In this document: one piece after another, positions 9,846-19,594 of the stretch
Position numbering within the stretch: the first letter of the stretch is position 1
Layout: each line of letters opens with the position of its first letter
Source: Burkholderiales bacterium
Lineage (GTDB): Bacteria; Pseudomonadota; Gammaproteobacteria; Burkholderiales; Burkholderiaceae_C
DNA: 64,000 bases
Direction of reading: 5' to 3'
NCBI GenBank assembly: GCA_013044035.1
Contig: JABEVE010000031.1
Location: 62,001-126,000 of the forward strand
The notes under the pieces: generated by a model
What the model saw: only the letters and a program-made list of their open reading frames with translations
What the model was told of the DNA's origin: nothing
Database searches by the model: none
Made by a program: the position numbers and the translations under genes

Positions 9846-10403
9846 TCAGGGCGCCTCGCCCTTGAGATGGCGTGCCTGGCGCCATTCGTCCAGCAAGAGC
9901 AGGACGGCCCCGACGAAGATCGAGCTGTCGGCGAGGTTGAAGGCGGGCCAGTGCCATTGCCGGCCACCGATGGTGACGTAGAAATCGAGAAAATCGGTGA
10001 CATGGCCCCAGACCAGCCGGTCGGCGACGTTTCCCAGGGCGCCGCCGAGAATCAACGCCAGCGCAAGGCTGAACAGCGTCTTGCCGCGATGCCGGAACAG
10101 CAACCAGACGATGAGTGCGGATGCGCCCAGGCCAAGAGCGGTGAACAGCCAGCGCTGCCAGCCCGCGGCAGCGGCGAGGAAGGAAAACGCGGCGCCCGGG
10201 TTCTCGATGTGCACCAGATTGAAATAACCGGTGATGGGACGGCTGGCGTCAAGCGGCAGATCCTGCGTGATCAACCACTTGCTGAGCTGATCCAGCGCCA
10301 CGACCAAGGTCGCAGTGAGCAACCAGGGCCACACACTGGAGCGCGCGTTGGGCGCGGGTCTGGGGGTCGAGTCGGATGAAGGCATGTGACGGGGCTGGTT
10401 CAT
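9846..10403 (-). CDS. lspA: Lipoprotein signal peptidase (signal peptidase II)
   Basis: Aspartic membrane protease that removes signal peptides from diacylated prolipoproteins. The product has four predicted membrane segments. The catalytic aspartates are in the conserved blocks GNVADR and [11 protein letters not shown], and DQLSKW lies near the N-terminus. The 185 residues from ATG 10403 include a short Pro/Ser-rich N-terminal tail; ATG 10385 is an alternative start. It lies directly downstream of ileS on the same strand, the usual ileS-lspA pairing. Confidence 0.95.
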   Translation of the reverse strand: MNQPRHMPSSDSTPRPAPNARSSVWPWLLTATLVVALDQLSKWLITQDLPLDASRPITGYFNLVHIENPGAAFSFLAAAAGWQRWLFTALGLGASALIVWLLFRHRGKTLFSLALALILGGALGNVADRLVWGHVTDFLDFYVTIGGRQWHWPAFNLADSSIFVGAVLLLLDEWRQARHLKGEAP

Positions 10404-10484
10404 GGTTGGGTTGACGCAGGATGAGCATGGTGGAATGCTGATCGCGTCGTGGTGCGCAGCGTGTTGTCAGGTCCTGGCCATGTC

Positions 10485-13346
10485 TCAGACAAACCGGCGC
10501 GCTTCGCCAGGCCCTTGCAGATTGCCCACGCAGCGCGGGCACAGCCCGGGGTGGCGGAGGTCGGCGCCAACATCGGTTTCCCAATGCCAGCAGCGTTCGC
10601 ATTTGCTGGCCCCGGCGGCATCGGCGGCCAGCACTCGCACGGCCAGTTCACCGCCTTGCTGCAGCCGGGCCTGCGAGGTGATGAAGGCGAACTTGAGTTC
10701 ATCCTGCAAGCTGGCCAGCAGGGCGTGGTCGGGTTCGGGCGCCGTGAGGTCCACCCAGGCCTGCAGCGATGAGCCGAGCTTGCCTTCGCTACGCACAGCT
10801 TCCACTGCGCGGTTGACCTCGTCACGCACCACACGTACACGCATCCATTTGGTCAGCAATGCGGCAGCATCAGCCGGCTCCGGCAGGGTGTGATAAGTCT
10901 CGACGAAGATGCTGCCGGTTTCGGCGGCACGGACCGGAGCGAGGTGGCGCCAGGCTTCTTCCGCGGTGAAGCTGAGGAAGGGGGCAATCCAGCGCAGCAT
11001 GGCCTGGGTGATGTGCCACAGCGCGGTTTGTGCACTGCGCCGCGGCAAGCCTCGTGCTGGCGTGGTGTAAAGCCTGTCCTTGAGCACGTCGAGATAGAAA
11101 CCGCCCAGGTCTTCGGAGCAGAAGATGAGCAGCTTGGCGACGATCGGATGGAATTCGTAGACCTCACAATGCTGCAGCACCGTGGCCTGGAATTCGCCGG
11201 CTCGCGCCAGGGCCCAGCGGTCGATCTCCAGCATCTGCTCCAGCGGAACGGCCTGGCTGGCGACATCGAAATCGGCCACATTGGCGAGCAGGAAGCGCAA
11301 GGTGTTGCGCACGCGGCGGTAGCTGTCGACCACGCGCGCGAGGATCTTGTCGTCGCCGGCGATGTCGCCCGAGTAGTCGCTCGAGGCCACCCATAGGCGG
11401 ATGATTTCCGCGCCGAGCTTCTTGCTGGTTTCCAGCGGATCCACGCCGTTGCCAAGCGACTTGCTCATCTTGCGGCCCTGGCTGTCGACGGTGAAGCCGT
11501 GGGTCAGCAGGCTCTTGTAGGGCGCGCGGCCTTCCAGCGCGCAGGCCAGCAGCAGCGAGCTGTGGAACCAGCCGCGGTGCTGGTCATGGCCTTCCAGATA
11601 GAGGTCGGCTTCGGGGCCCGTTTCGTGATGGGCCTCGGGGTGGGTGCCGCGCAGGACGTGAAAAAAGGTCGAGCCCGAGTCGAACCACACTTCGAGGATG
11701 TCGCTGCTCTTGATGTAGTGCGGCGCCTCGCCGGGGCCGAGGATGTCCTCGGCCGTGACCCGGCTCCATGCCTCGATCCCACCCTGCTCGACCAGATTCG
11801 CCGCCTGGTCGAGGATGTCCATGGTGCGCGGGTGCAGTTCGCCCGTGTCCTTGTGCAGGAAGAATGGCAGCGGCACGCCCCAGGCGCGCTGGCGCGAGAT
11901 GCACCAGTCGGGACGGTTGGTGATCATGTCGCGCAGCCGGGCGCGCCCGTTCTCGGGGTAGAAGCCGGTGTGGTCGATGGCGTCCAAAGCCATCTGACGC
12001 AGGGTCTTGGGTGCCTTGTCCTTGGTGAACACGCCCACGCCTTCATCCATGCGGATGAACCACTGCGCCGCGGCGCGGTAGATCACCGGGCTCTTGTGGC
12101 GCCAGCAATGCGGGTAGCTGTGCAGGATGTCCCGCGTCGCGAACAGCCTGCCGGCCTGGCGCAGGGCATCGGTGACGACCGGCGCCGCCTTCCAGATCTG
12201 CATGCCGCCGAACAGCGGCAGGTCGGCGGCATACTTTCCGTCGCCCTGGACGGGGTTGAGGATGTCCTCGATGCGCATGCCGTGGGCGAGACAGGAGTTG
12301 AAGTCGTCCAGGCCATAGGCGGGCGAGGAGTGCACGATGCCGGTGCCATCCTCCGCCGTGGCGAAATCGGCGAGGTCAACCGGGCTGAGCCTGTCGTAGC
12401 CCGGGTCGATGGCTGCAAGCGGATGGCGGAAATTGATTCCAGCCAGATTCTGCCCCTTGGTGGTGGCGACGACGCGGCCCTCGAGACCGTAGCGCTGCAG
12501 GCAGTCCTGGACCCGCGCCGCGGCGAGCAGCAGCAGGCCGCGGGGGGTGTCGACCAGGCAGTAGTCGAGCTCCGGGTTGAGGTTGAGCGCCTGGTTGGCG
12601 GGCAGGGTCCAGGCCGTGGTGGTCCAGATGACGGCAAAGGCGTCCTGGTTCAGCCCGGGCAGGCCGAACGCGGCGGCCAGCTTGGCGGGCTCGGCGCACA
12701 GAAAACCCACGTCCAGGGTCTGCGACTTCTTGTCGGCGTACTCGATCTCGAACTCGGCCAGCGAGGAGTGGCAGTCGAAGCACCAGTGCACCGGCTTGAG
12801 GCCGCGGTAGACGAAGCCGCGCTCGATGACGCGCTTGAAGGCGCGGATCTCGCCGGCCTCGTTGGCCGGGTCCATGGTGCGATAGGGGTGGTCCCAGTCT
12901 CCGAGGATGCCCAGGCGCTTGAAATCCGCCATCTGCTGCACGATCTGCTCGGCGGCGTAGGCCCGGCTCTTGGCCTGCATGTCATCGCGGCTCAGGTTGC
13001 GGCCATATTTCTTCTCGATGGCGTTCTCGATCGGCAGGCCGTGGCAGTCCCAGCCCGGGATGTACAGCGCGTCGAATCCGGCCAGTTGGCGCGACTTGGT
13101 GATCATGTCCTTGAGTACCTTGTTCACGGCGTGGCCCATGTGGATCTGGCCGTTGGCATAGGGCGGGCCGTCGTGCAGGATGAATTTCGGCCGTCCGACG
13201 CGCGCCGCGCGCAGGCGCTGGTACACGCCCTCGCGCTCCCACTGCGCAATCCAGCCCGGTTCGCGCTTGGGTAGGTCGCCGCGCATCGGAAACGGCGTCT
13301 CCGGCAAGTTGAGCGTGGCAAGGTTATCGGGTTTGGAGTCGGTCAT
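10485..13346 (-). CDS. ileS: Isoleucine--tRNA ligase
   Basis: Class I aminoacyl-tRNA synthetase of 953 residues. The HIGH-type motif is [16 protein letters not shown], the KMSKS loop is [10 protein letters not shown], and an editing (CP1) domain lies between them. A C-terminal zinc ribbon is visible as CERCWHW and CPRCV. The start at 13346 (MTDSKPDN) is preferred over an in-frame upstream ATG at 13439, which would add an Arg/Pro-rich stretch. It lies between ribF and lspA on the minus strand, the classic ribF-ileS-lspA order. Confidence 0.97.
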   Translation of the reverse strand: MTDSKPDNLATLNLPETPFPMRGDLPKREPGWIAQWEREGVYQRLRAARVGRPKFILHDGPPYANGQIHMGHAVNKVLKDMITKSRQLAGFDALYIPGWDCHGLPIENAIEKKYGRNLSRDDMQAKSRAYAAEQIVQQMADFKRLGILGDWDHPYRTMDPANEAGEIRAFKRVIERGFVYRGLKPVHWCFDCHSSLAEFEIEYADKKSQTLDVGFLCAEPAKLAAAFGLPGLNQDAFAVIWTTTAWTLPANQALNLNPELDYCLVDTPRGLLLLAAARVQDCLQRYGLEGRVVATTKGQNLAGINFRHPLAAIDPGYDRLSPVDLADFATAEDGTGIVHSSPAYGLDDFNSCLAHGMRIEDILNPVQGDGKYAADLPLFGGMQIWKAAPVVTDALRQAGRLFATRDILHSYPHCWRHKSPVIYRAAAQWFIRMDEGVGVFTKDKAPKTLRQMALDAIDHTGFYPENGRARLRDMITNRPDWCISRQRAWGVPLPFFLHKDTGELHPRTMDILDQAANLVEQGGIEAWSRVTAEDILGPGEAPHYIKSSDILEVWFDSGSTFFHVLRGTHPEAHHETGPEADLYLEGHDQHRGWFHSSLLLACALEGRAPYKSLLTHGFTVDSQGRKMSKSLGNGVDPLETSKKLGAEIIRLWVASSDYSGDIAGDDKILARVVDSYRRVRNTLRFLLANVADFDVASQAVPLEQMLEIDRWALARAGEFQATVLQHCEVYEFHPIVAKLLIFCSEDLGGFYLDVLKDRLYTTPARGLPRRSAQTALWHITQAMLRWIAPFLSFTAEEAWRHLAPVRAAETGSIFVETYHTLPEPADAAALLTKWMRVRVVRDEVNRAVEAVRSEGKLGSSLQAWVDLTAPEPDHALLASLQDELKFAFITSQARLQQGGELAVRVLAADAAGASKCERCWHWETDVGADLRHPGLCPRCVGNLQGPGEARRFV

Positions 13347-13442
13347 GGTGCGAGCGGGGCGCGGAGAACGCGCGGGCGGAAAAGATGGGGTGCGAGGCCG
13401 CAACAGAGTCGCGGGCCTGCGACGCGATAGCCTGGACACACT

Positions 13443-14414
13443 TCAAATTCGGGATGTGCTGTCGTGGCGGCGGGCGAGGGCGGACCAAGCGCGTGCCTGT
13501 TGCACGTCGGTGGCAATGGCCGCGCTCAGGGCTTGCAACGAGTCATAGCGCGCTTCATTGCGCAATTTGTGCAGCAATTCCACCCGAACGAGTTTACCGT
13601 AGGCATCTCCCGCCCAATCGAGTACATAGGTCTCCAGCAGCACCCGACCCGAGTCGTCTACCGTGGGGCGCAACCCCAGGCTGGCCACGCCATCCAGTGC
13701 TTGTTCGGACAAGCCATGCACGCGCACCACGAAAATGCCATGTGCGGCGGGGCGTGCATGCGCGAGGCGCAGATTCAGCGTCGGAAAACCTAGTGTGCGT
13801 CCCAGCTTGCGCCCATGCTGTACATGGCCGGAAATGGCGTAGGGCCTGTCGAGGAGACGCGCGGCAAGGTCCATGTCGCCGTTGGCCAGAGCCTGCCTCA
13901 CGGCCGAACTGGAAACGCGCTGTCCATGCACTTCGTAGGCCTTGAGGCGGGCCACGTCGAATCCCAGCAGCATGCCCTGTGCATCCAGCAAGTCGTAGTC
14001 GCCAAGGCGCTTGGCGCCGAAACGAAAGTCGTCGCCAACCAGCACATAGCGCGCTTGCAAGCCGTCGAGCAGCACCGCTTGGATGAAATACTCGGCCGAG
14101 AAGGCTGCAAGCCGCTGATCGAAACGCAGCACCACCACGCGGTCCACGCCGCAGCGCTCCAACTCGACGAGTTTGTCGCGCAGACTGGCCACCCGAGTTG
14201 GAGCCAGCTCAGGTTTTCCCTGCAATCGGGCGAAGTAATCGCGGGGGTGGGGTTCGAAGGTCAGAACGCATGCGGCAAGGTTGCGATGCCGCGCTTCACT
14301 GACCAACATCGCGAGCATGGCCTGATGCCCGCGATGGACGCCGTCGAAATTGCCGATACTGATGGCGCTCGGTGTTGCCAGTGCCGCATGATGAAAGCCG
14401 CGAAAAACCTGCAT
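13443..14414 (-). CDS. ribF: Bifunctional riboflavin kinase/FAD synthetase
   Basis: Converts riboflavin to FMN and then FAD. The N-terminal adenylyltransferase domain carries the nucleotide-binding signature SIGNFDGVHRGHQAML near residue 20 and LVGDDFRFG. The C-terminal flavokinase domain is marked by GRTLGFPTLNL and VLLETYVLDW. The length of 323 is normal. The start at 14414 (MQVFRGF) is chosen by homology; the open frame extends upstream to 14522 without conserved residues. It heads the ribF-ileS-lspA group. Confidence 0.95.
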   Translation of the reverse strand: MQVFRGFHHAALATPSAISIGNFDGVHRGHQAMLAMLVSEARHRNLAACVLTFEPHPRDYFARLQGKPELAPTRVASLRDKLVELERCGVDRVVVLRFDQRLAAFSAEYFIQAVLLDGLQARYVLVGDDFRFGAKRLGDYDLLDAQGMLLGFDVARLKAYEVHGQRVSSSAVRQALANGDMDLAARLLDRPYAISGHVQHGRKLGRTLGFPTLNLRLAHARPAAHGIFVVRVHGLSEQALDGVASLGLRPTVDDSGRVLLETYVLDWAGDAYGKLVRVELLHKLRNEARYDSLQALSAAIATDVQQARAWSALARRHDSTSRI

Positions 14415-14516
14415 GGATGGTTGTACTCGTCGAGACGGCGCAGGCCGTATGTGGCGCCGGGGCAACGGTGCCCAGATCAGTTGTTGGGGATTTGTGGTGC
14501 GCTTTGCACAATTCAC

Positions 14517-14543
14517 TTGCAAACGCGGCGTTCGGTGTATAGT
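14517..14543 (+). promoter_or_regulatory. Candidate sigma-70 promoter for the cold-shock gene
   Basis: TTGCAA (14517-14522) and TATAGT (14538-14543) are separated by 15 bp, somewhat short. Use of this promoter would give a leader of about 120 nt before the start at 14670. Long structured leaders are typical of cspA-type genes. Confidence 0.4.
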
Positions 14544-14669
14544 AGGACTTGCAGTCGCTTCAAGACGGGTAGTTTCTACCTACAGTTAGGGTTCATGAGT
14601 TTCATTACACCGGCTGGGCTTGTTGAAGATTTGCATTCTTCTTAATGTTCAAGATTTGAAAGGATGATT

Positions 14670-14873
14670 ATGCCCACCGGCATCGTGAAATGGTTCAATG
14701 AAAGCAAGGGTTTTGGCTTTATCAAGCCCGACGAAGGCGGCGAAGATCTGTTCGCTCACTTCAGTGAGATCCAATCCAAGGGTTTTCGTACCCTGCAAGA
14801 AAATCAGCGTGTGGAATTCACCGTGAAGGCTGGTCCCAAGGGCCCGCAAGCTTCGCAAATCCGCCCGATCTGA
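14670..14873 (+). CDS. Cold-shock protein (CspA family)
   Basis: Small single-stranded nucleic-acid-binding OB-fold protein that acts as an RNA chaperone. The 67 residues contain RNP1 (KGFGFI) and RNP2 (DLFAHF) on the usual five-strand frame. Two in-frame ATGs lie at 14664 and 14670. The AAAGGA ribosome-binding site (14659-14664) overlaps the first, so the second, 5 nt downstream, is the likely start. A strong intrinsic terminator follows, indicating a monocistronic transcript. Confidence 0.96.
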   Translation: MPTGIVKWFNESKGFGFIKPDEGGEDLFAHFSEIQSKGFRTLQENQRVEFTVKAGPKGPQASQIRPI

Positions 14874-14935
14874 GATCAGAATCTTCTGCTTGCGGCGCAC
14901 AGCGAGCTGCACCTCGCTCTGTGGCCCAAGCTCTG

Positions 14936-14964
14936 AAAAACCGGCTCTTTGAGCCGGTTTTTTT
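14936..14964 (+). terminator. Intrinsic terminator after the cold-shock gene
   Basis: The stem ACCGGCTC/GAGCCGGT closes on a three-base loop and is followed by seven T residues. The 5' A tract could also support some termination on the opposite strand. It lies 62 bp after the cold-shock stop. Confidence 0.9.
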
Positions 14965-15017
14965 ATGATCGCACGGCTCGGTTTGCCCGATATGGTGCGA
15001 ACGTCTTTGGAGTCAGC

Positions 15018-15584
15018 GTGCTGGAGCAATGGATTCACGATTGGGGCTATGCGGCCGTCGCGGTGGGCGCATTCGCCGAAGGTGAAACCGTGTTGCTGGC
15101 TGCTGGCTACGCAGCCCATCGTGGCCTGCTCCATTGGGGGCTGGTCGCCGCGGTGGCGGCGGTTGCAGCAACCCTGGGCGATCAATTCTTTTATTGGATC
15201 GGACGCTCATGGGGTGCGCGTGTGTTGGCACGTTTTCCCCGGCTTGCCGTGCAGTTTCCACGCGTCGAAAGTTTATTGCGGCGCTACCCGCACTGGGCCA
15301 TCATTGGCGTGCGTTTTTTGTATGGGCTGCGCATTGCCGGGCCCATCATCATAGGGATGGCCGGGGTCACGCCGGGACGGTTTGCGTTGTTCAATACGCT
15401 CGGCGCTTTGATTTGGGCTCCCTTGTTCGCCGGCCTGGGCTGGATGTTCGGACAGGCGCTCTCGGTGTTATCTGGGCAAGTGCAACGGGTCGAGATGGGT
15501 CTGCTCTTGCTGCTGATTCTGGTGATTGTGGCGTGGCGGCTGGTTGCAATCCACCGGGGACGGCGTGGTCAAGAGCCGCATTAA
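15018..15584 (+). CDS. DedA-family (VTT/SNARE-associated domain) membrane protein
   Basis: Inner-membrane protein of the DedA superfamily, implicated in lipid-carrier flipping and membrane homeostasis. The product has the FAEGETVLLAAGYAA N-terminal block, GDQFFYWIGRSWG, the conserved FLYGLRIAGPIIIGMAGV region and a C-terminal membrane helix. I choose GTG 15018 because GGAG at 15009-15012 is well spaced and VLEQWIHDWGY matches family N-termini. An upstream TTG at 14949 lies inside the preceding terminator and is rejected. Length 188. Confidence 0.9.
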   Translation: MLEQWIHDWGYAAVAVGAFAEGETVLLAAGYAAHRGLLHWGLVAAVAAVAATLGDQFFYWIGRSWGARVLARFPRLAVQFPRVESLLRRYPHWAIIGVRFLYGLRIAGPIIIGMAGVTPGRFALFNTLGALIWAPLFAGLGWMFGQALSVLSGQVQRVEMGLLLLLILVIVAWRLVAIHRGRRGQEPH

Positions 15585-15720
15585 ACAGACGCGACCGATA
15601 AGGCATTTGCATCTGCCGCGCGACAGCGTGATTGCCGTATGAAGGCCGCAGTGTCGGGCCAGCTCATGCCACTAGACTGGGCCGAACATCATTGACGAAA
15701 CGCGTTTCGCGAGACCAACC

Positions 15721-17040
15721 GTGACGACAACCAGAGTTCTGACGGGTATCACGACCACGGGTACCCCCCATCTTGGCAATTACGTCGGCGCGATCCGGCC
15801 GGCAATCGAAGCCAGTCGGCGTGCGAACGTCCAGAGTTTTTTTTTCCTGGCGGATTATCACGCGCTGATCAAGTGCGACGATCCACAACGCATCGAACGC
15901 TCCCGCTTGGAACTCGCCGCCACTTGGCTGGCCTGCGGCCTGGACCCCGAACTGGTCACGTTCTACCGCCAGAGCGACGTGCCCGAGGTTCTTGAGTTGA
16001 CTTGGTTGCTGACCTGTGTGTGCCCCAAGGGCATGATGAACCGGGCCCATGCCTACAAGGCCGCTTGTGACGCCAATGCCACCGCCGGTGAGGACCTGGA
16101 CGCCGGTGTGACCATGGGTTTGTTCAGCTATCCCGTCTTGATGGCGGCTGACATCCTGATGTTCAACGCCCATTTGGTTCCGGTGGGCCGTGACCAGGTG
16201 CAGCACATCGAAATGACACGCGATTTGGCGCAGCGTTTCAACCATGTGTTTGGCGGCGGGCGCCATTTTTTCGTGCTGCCCGAAGCGGTAGTCGAAGAGC
16301 AGGTCGCGACTCTGCCCGGACTCGATGGGCGCAAGATGAGCAAGAGCTACGACAACACCATCCCTTTGTTCGAGGGCGGGACCAAGGCCCTGGGAGACGC
16401 CATCGCGCGCATCGTGACCGATTCGAGGCTTCCGGGAGAGCCAAAGGACCCGGATACTGCGCATTTGGTGACACTGTACGAAGCCTTTGCCGAGCCTGCG
16501 CAGGTCGCCAACTTTCGCAGCGAATTGCAAGCTGGCCTGGGCTGGGGAGACGCCAAGCAGCGCCTGTTCAACCTGGTCGAGGCCGAGCTGGCGCCCATGC
16601 GCGCACGCTATGCCGAGTTCATGGCCCACCCGGATCGGCTGGAAGATCTGTTGATGGCCGGATCCGACAAGGCGCGCGGTCTAGCGCAACCATTCATGGC
16701 CGAACTTCGGCAGGCCGTAGGCTTGCGACGCATGTTGGCGCTCAAACGCGCACCACACGCAGATTCGGACGGCGAACAGGCCGGCAGGAGCAAGCTTGCT
16801 CGACCATCCTTCAAGCAATACCGCGAGGCGGATGGCTTGTTCTACTTCAAGTTCATCGGACCTGATGACCGTGTTTTATTGCAAAGCCATGGCTTTGCCC
16901 AGGGCAAGGAATCTGGAGCGTGGGTCCAAAAGCTCAAGCTGGAGGGCGGTGCTGTGCTGGCTGGTGCGCCCGTGGTCTTGACTGATGGTGTGAAGCTGGA
17001 AGATGTGCTTGAAGCCTTGTCGGCGCTCGCCAGTGCTTGA
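15721..17040 (+). CDS. trpS: Tryptophan--tRNA ligase with C-terminal extension
   Basis: Class I synthetase that charges tRNA-Trp. The HIGH-type motif is TGTPHLGNYVGAI, the ATP-binding loop is GRKMSKSYDN, and VGRDQVQHIEMTRDLAQRFN is conserved. The enzyme proper ends near residue 340. About 95 further residues follow, including FKQYREADGLFYFKFIGPDD and QSHGFAQGKESGAWVQKLK, which to my eye resembles the small YegP/DUF1508 fold. Length is 439 against about 330 for E. coli. The start is GTG 15721. Extended TrpRS proteins occur in other betaproteobacteria as I recall. Confidence 0.95.
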   Translation: MTTTRVLTGITTTGTPHLGNYVGAIRPAIEASRRANVQSFFFLADYHALIKCDDPQRIERSRLELAATWLACGLDPELVTFYRQSDVPEVLELTWLLTCVCPKGMMNRAHAYKAACDANATAGEDLDAGVTMGLFSYPVLMAADILMFNAHLVPVGRDQVQHIEMTRDLAQRFNHVFGGGRHFFVLPEAVVEEQVATLPGLDGRKMSKSYDNTIPLFEGGTKALGDAIARIVTDSRLPGEPKDPDTAHLVTLYEAFAEPAQVANFRSELQAGLGWGDAKQRLFNLVEAELAPMRARYAEFMAHPDRLEDLLMAGSDKARGLAQPFMAELRQAVGLRRMLALKRAPHADSDGEQAGRSKLARPSFKQYREADGLFYFKFIGPDDRVLLQSHGFAQGKESGAWVQKLKLEGGAVLAGAPVVLTDGVKLEDVLEALSALASA

Positions 17041-17155
17041 GCGTTCGCAGGCAATCGCGCGCGGACGCCTCGGGCTCACGAGAAAACGCGGGCCGACCTC
17101 AAATTCTCTCAGGCCCGACAAGGGCTTGAAACAAGCCCGCAGATCCAGGGGGTCC

Positions 17156-17833
17156 TCAGAGCAGCAGCTTGAATGGTGTCAGCAGCAGGCTGAGAACGGT
17201 TTGCGTCAGACCCATGAGAGGGATCAGCCAGACGGTGGTGATGATCCCGGTGAGTACCAGCGCCATGACGATGAAAAACCCGTAAGGCTCGATGCGTGAC
17301 AGCGCGATGGCTTGGCGTACCGGCAGCAAACCGACGAGGACACGCCCGCCGTCGAGCGGCGGGATCGGGAACAGGTTGAACACGAACATGACGATATTGA
17401 CCAAAATACCTGCTTGCGCCACGCGGTACAAGTAGTCGATGGCGATACTGCCGGCCACGCCTTGTGTTGCCAACACAATGACGAGAGACACCAGTCCCCA
17501 CAAAAATGCCTGCAGGAAATTGGATCCGGGGCCAGCCAGAGCCACCCAGATCATGTCGCGCTTGGGATTGCGCAGGGCGCCGAAGTTCACGGGCACAGGC
17601 TTGGCGTAGCCAAAAAGAAAAGCACCGCCGGTGGCGAAGTACAGTACCAACGGCACGAGGATGGTGCCAATGGGATCAATATGGCGTGCCGGATTGAGCG
17701 ACACGCGCCCCATCATGTACGCCGTGTTGTCACCGAAATGACGTGCCGCATACCCATGCGCAGCCTCGTGCAGGGTGATGGCGAAGAGCACCGGCAAGGC
17801 GTAGATGGTGACGGCCTGGATGAGTTGGTCCAT
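17156..17833 (-). CDS. Site-2 protease family (M50) zinc metalloprotease
   Basis: Integral-membrane protease of 225 residues. The zinc-binding motif HEAAH lies in the first membrane segment (LFAITLHEAAHGYAARHFGD) and the third ligand region is NLFPIPPLDGGRVL. This compact form without PDZ or CBS domains is widespread in proteobacteria; its substrate is unknown. It converges with trpS and lies 66 bp downstream of the YciO-type gene on the same strand. Confidence 0.9.
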   Translation of the reverse strand: MDQLIQAVTIYALPVLFAITLHEAAHGYAARHFGDNTAYMMGRVSLNPARHIDPIGTILVPLVLYFATGGAFLFGYAKPVPVNFGALRNPKRDMIWVALAGPGSNFLQAFLWGLVSLVIVLATQGVAGSIAIDYLYRVAQAGILVNIVMFVFNLFPIPPLDGGRVLVGLLPVRQAIALSRIEPYGFFIVMALVLTGIITTVWLIPLMGLTQTVLSLLLTPFKLLL

Positions 17834-17899
17834 GAATGGTGTGTGGGTGTCGGGGGTTCGGGGATGGGGCGGAACAGTTTTTATGCGGTAGGGCAGACA

Positions 17900-18535
17900 T
17901 CATGTTTCGGCGCTCAGGCCCAGTGGGCCGAGTGCGCCGCGCCCCAGGCGCACCACCGTGGGTGGAGTGCTGCAAAGATCGATCACCGTCGTGGCTTGTT
18001 GAGGGCAAGGTCCGGCATCGAGCACCAGTTCCACCAGCTTTTCGAGCTGGGTGCGAATGTCCTCAGGGTCGTTCATGGACTCGGATTGTCCGGGCAGGAT
18101 GAGCGTGGTGGCGAGCAGGGGCTGGCCCAGTTCGGCCAGCAGCGCGTGGGTCACCGTATGTTCCGGCACGCGCACGCCGATGGTCTTGCGTGACGGGTGC
18201 GACAGGCGCCGTGGAACTTCCTTGGTGGCTTCAAGAATGAAGGTGTAGGGCCCAGGCGTGGCTGCACGCAGCAGACGGAACTGGCGGTTGTCGACCTGTG
18301 CATAGGCGCCGAGTTCCGACAGATCGCTGCAGAGCAGGGTGAGATGGTGCTTGTCGTCAACTTGGCGGATGCGGCGCAGGCGCTCGGCAGCTGCCTTGTC
18401 GTCCAGATGGCAGACCAGGGCATACGACGAATCGGTCGGGATGGCGGCAATGCCACCAGCGTGCAGAATGGCGCAGGCTTGCTTGATGAGTCGCGGCTGC
18501 GGATTGTCCGGATGGATGAGGAAGTATTGCGCCAT
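17900..18535 (-). CDS. YciO/YrdC (Sua5)-family L-threonylcarbamoyladenylate synthase-like protein
   Basis: Member of the TsaC/Sua5 fold that makes threonylcarbamoyl-AMP for t6A tRNA modification, closest to the YciO branch. Visible blocks are GGIAAIPTDSSYALVCHLDD, RLRRIRQVDDKHHLTLLC, PGPYTFILEATKEVPRRL and KTIGVRVPEH. YciO proteins are less certain than TsaC to supply t6A in vivo. The 211 residues are full length. The gene lies 60 bp after the PHP-domain gene, so the two probably share a transcript, as is usual in this group. Confidence 0.9.
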   Translation of the reverse strand: MAQYFLIHPDNPQPRLIKQACAILHAGGIAAIPTDSSYALVCHLDDKAAAERLRRIRQVDDKHHLTLLCSDLSELGAYAQVDNRQFRLLRAATPGPYTFILEATKEVPRRLSHPSRKTIGVRVPEHTVTHALLAELGQPLLATTLILPGQSESMNDPEDIRTQLEKLVELVLDAGPCPQQATTVIDLCSTPPTVVRLGRGALGPLGLSAET

Positions 18536-18595
18536 GCTGGATGAGGAAGAAGCGGCCGATGCAGCATTGTCCGCCAGGCAGGAGGGGCCGAGCCG

Positions 18596-19441
18596 TCAGT
18601 GCAGCAACTCCCAGATGGGGGCGAGATCGGCGGGAAGGGGTGGCAGTTGCCCCAGATCGCAGCGGCTTTCCAGCGGACTGTGGAAATCCGAGCCGCGCGA
18701 GGCGCGCAAATTGAACGTCAGCGCCATGCCGGCGTACTTGCGGAAATCCGCCGCGCTGTGACTGCCCGTCATCACTTCAACCCCGGCGCCGCCCATGTCC
18801 TTGAAACGGGTGAACAGCGCAAACTCCTCGTCCGAGTTGAAGCGGTAACGCCCGGGGTGGGCAATCACGGCATGTCCGCCAGCGGCGCGAATCCAGCCCA
18901 GCGCGTCTTGCAGTGTGGCCCACTCGTGTTCGACATAGCCCGGCTTGCCGGGGGTAAGGAAGCGCCCGAACACCTCATGCGTATGGCTGCAGATGCCCTG
19001 CTCGACCAGAAAGCGCGCGAAATGGGTTCGCGAGATCAGGGAAGGGTTGTCGGCATGCCGCGCTGCGCCGAGATAAACGTCGCGCAGCCCGGTTTGCTGC
19101 TCGAGTGACTGCGCCATCATGCGGGCGCGCAATTCGCGCCCGGCCCGGACTTGAGCCAGTCCGTCGAGCAAGATTGGGTGGGTCGGGTCGATGCCCAGGC
19201 CGACGATGTGCACGGTTTGTGCCCCCACTGAAACGGAGATTTCCACGCCCGGCACGAATCGCAGGCCCAGGGCAAGTGCGGCTTCGCCGGCCTCGGCCAA
19301 ACCGCCGGTTTCATCGTGATCGGTCAGGGCCCAGAGCTGCACACCGTTGCCATGCGCGCGGTGGGCCAATGCAGCTGGTGCAAGCGTTCCGTCCGACACA
19401 GTGGAGTGGCAGTGCAGATCGGCATTGGGTACAACGCTCAT
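18596..19441 (-). CDS. PHP-domain phosphoesterase (RNase AM/TrpH-like)
   Basis: Metal-dependent phosphoesterase of the polymerase/histidinol-phosphatase fold. Characterized relatives act as 3',5'-nucleotide phosphatases and 5'-3' exonucleases. Metal-binding motifs are NADLHCHSTVSDGTL at the N-terminus, TDHDETGGL near residue 40, GHAVIAHPGRY near residue 195 and GSDFHSP near the C-terminus. The 281 residues are full length. It is upstream of and co-directional with the YciO-type gene. Confidence 0.92.
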   Translation of the reverse strand: MSVVPNADLHCHSTVSDGTLAPAALAHRAHGNGVQLWALTDHDETGGLAEAGEAALALGLRFVPGVEISVSVGAQTVHIVGLGIDPTHPILLDGLAQVRAGRELRARMMAQSLEQQTGLRDVYLGAARHADNPSLISRTHFARFLVEQGICSHTHEVFGRFLTPGKPGYVEHEWATLQDALGWIRAAGGHAVIAHPGRYRFNSDEEFALFTRFKDMGGAGVEVMTGSHSAADFRKYAGMALTFNLRASRGSDFHSPLESRCDLGQLPPLPADLAPIWELLH

Positions 19442-19594
19442 GCTCTGATTCTAGGCCGCGGTCCCCTCATGACTCCGGGTAAGGCCATCGGACCGCTGTT
19501 GCTTCCAGCCAGTTGTTCGCCCAAGCACGCATTGGCAGAATGACTGGCAGCTGTTGCAATCGAGTTTTGTTATTCCACCCGCGCGTCGAGCCCT

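Noticed and set aside
11499-13274. Long 591-codon plus-strand open frame antisense to ileS
   Set aside because: Composition is that of a high-G+C antisense shadow (Gly/Ala/Val/Gln-rich, no domain); ileS on the other strand is unmistakable.
14815-14964. TTG start at 14949 for the DedA-family gene
   Set aside because: It lies inside the terminator of the cold-shock gene; GTG 15018 has a well-placed ribosome-binding site.
17122-17138. Hairpin GGGCTTG-AAA-CAAGCCC between trpS and the site-2 protease gene
   Set aside because: The stem is perfect but there is no T tract on either strand, so I do not call it a terminator.
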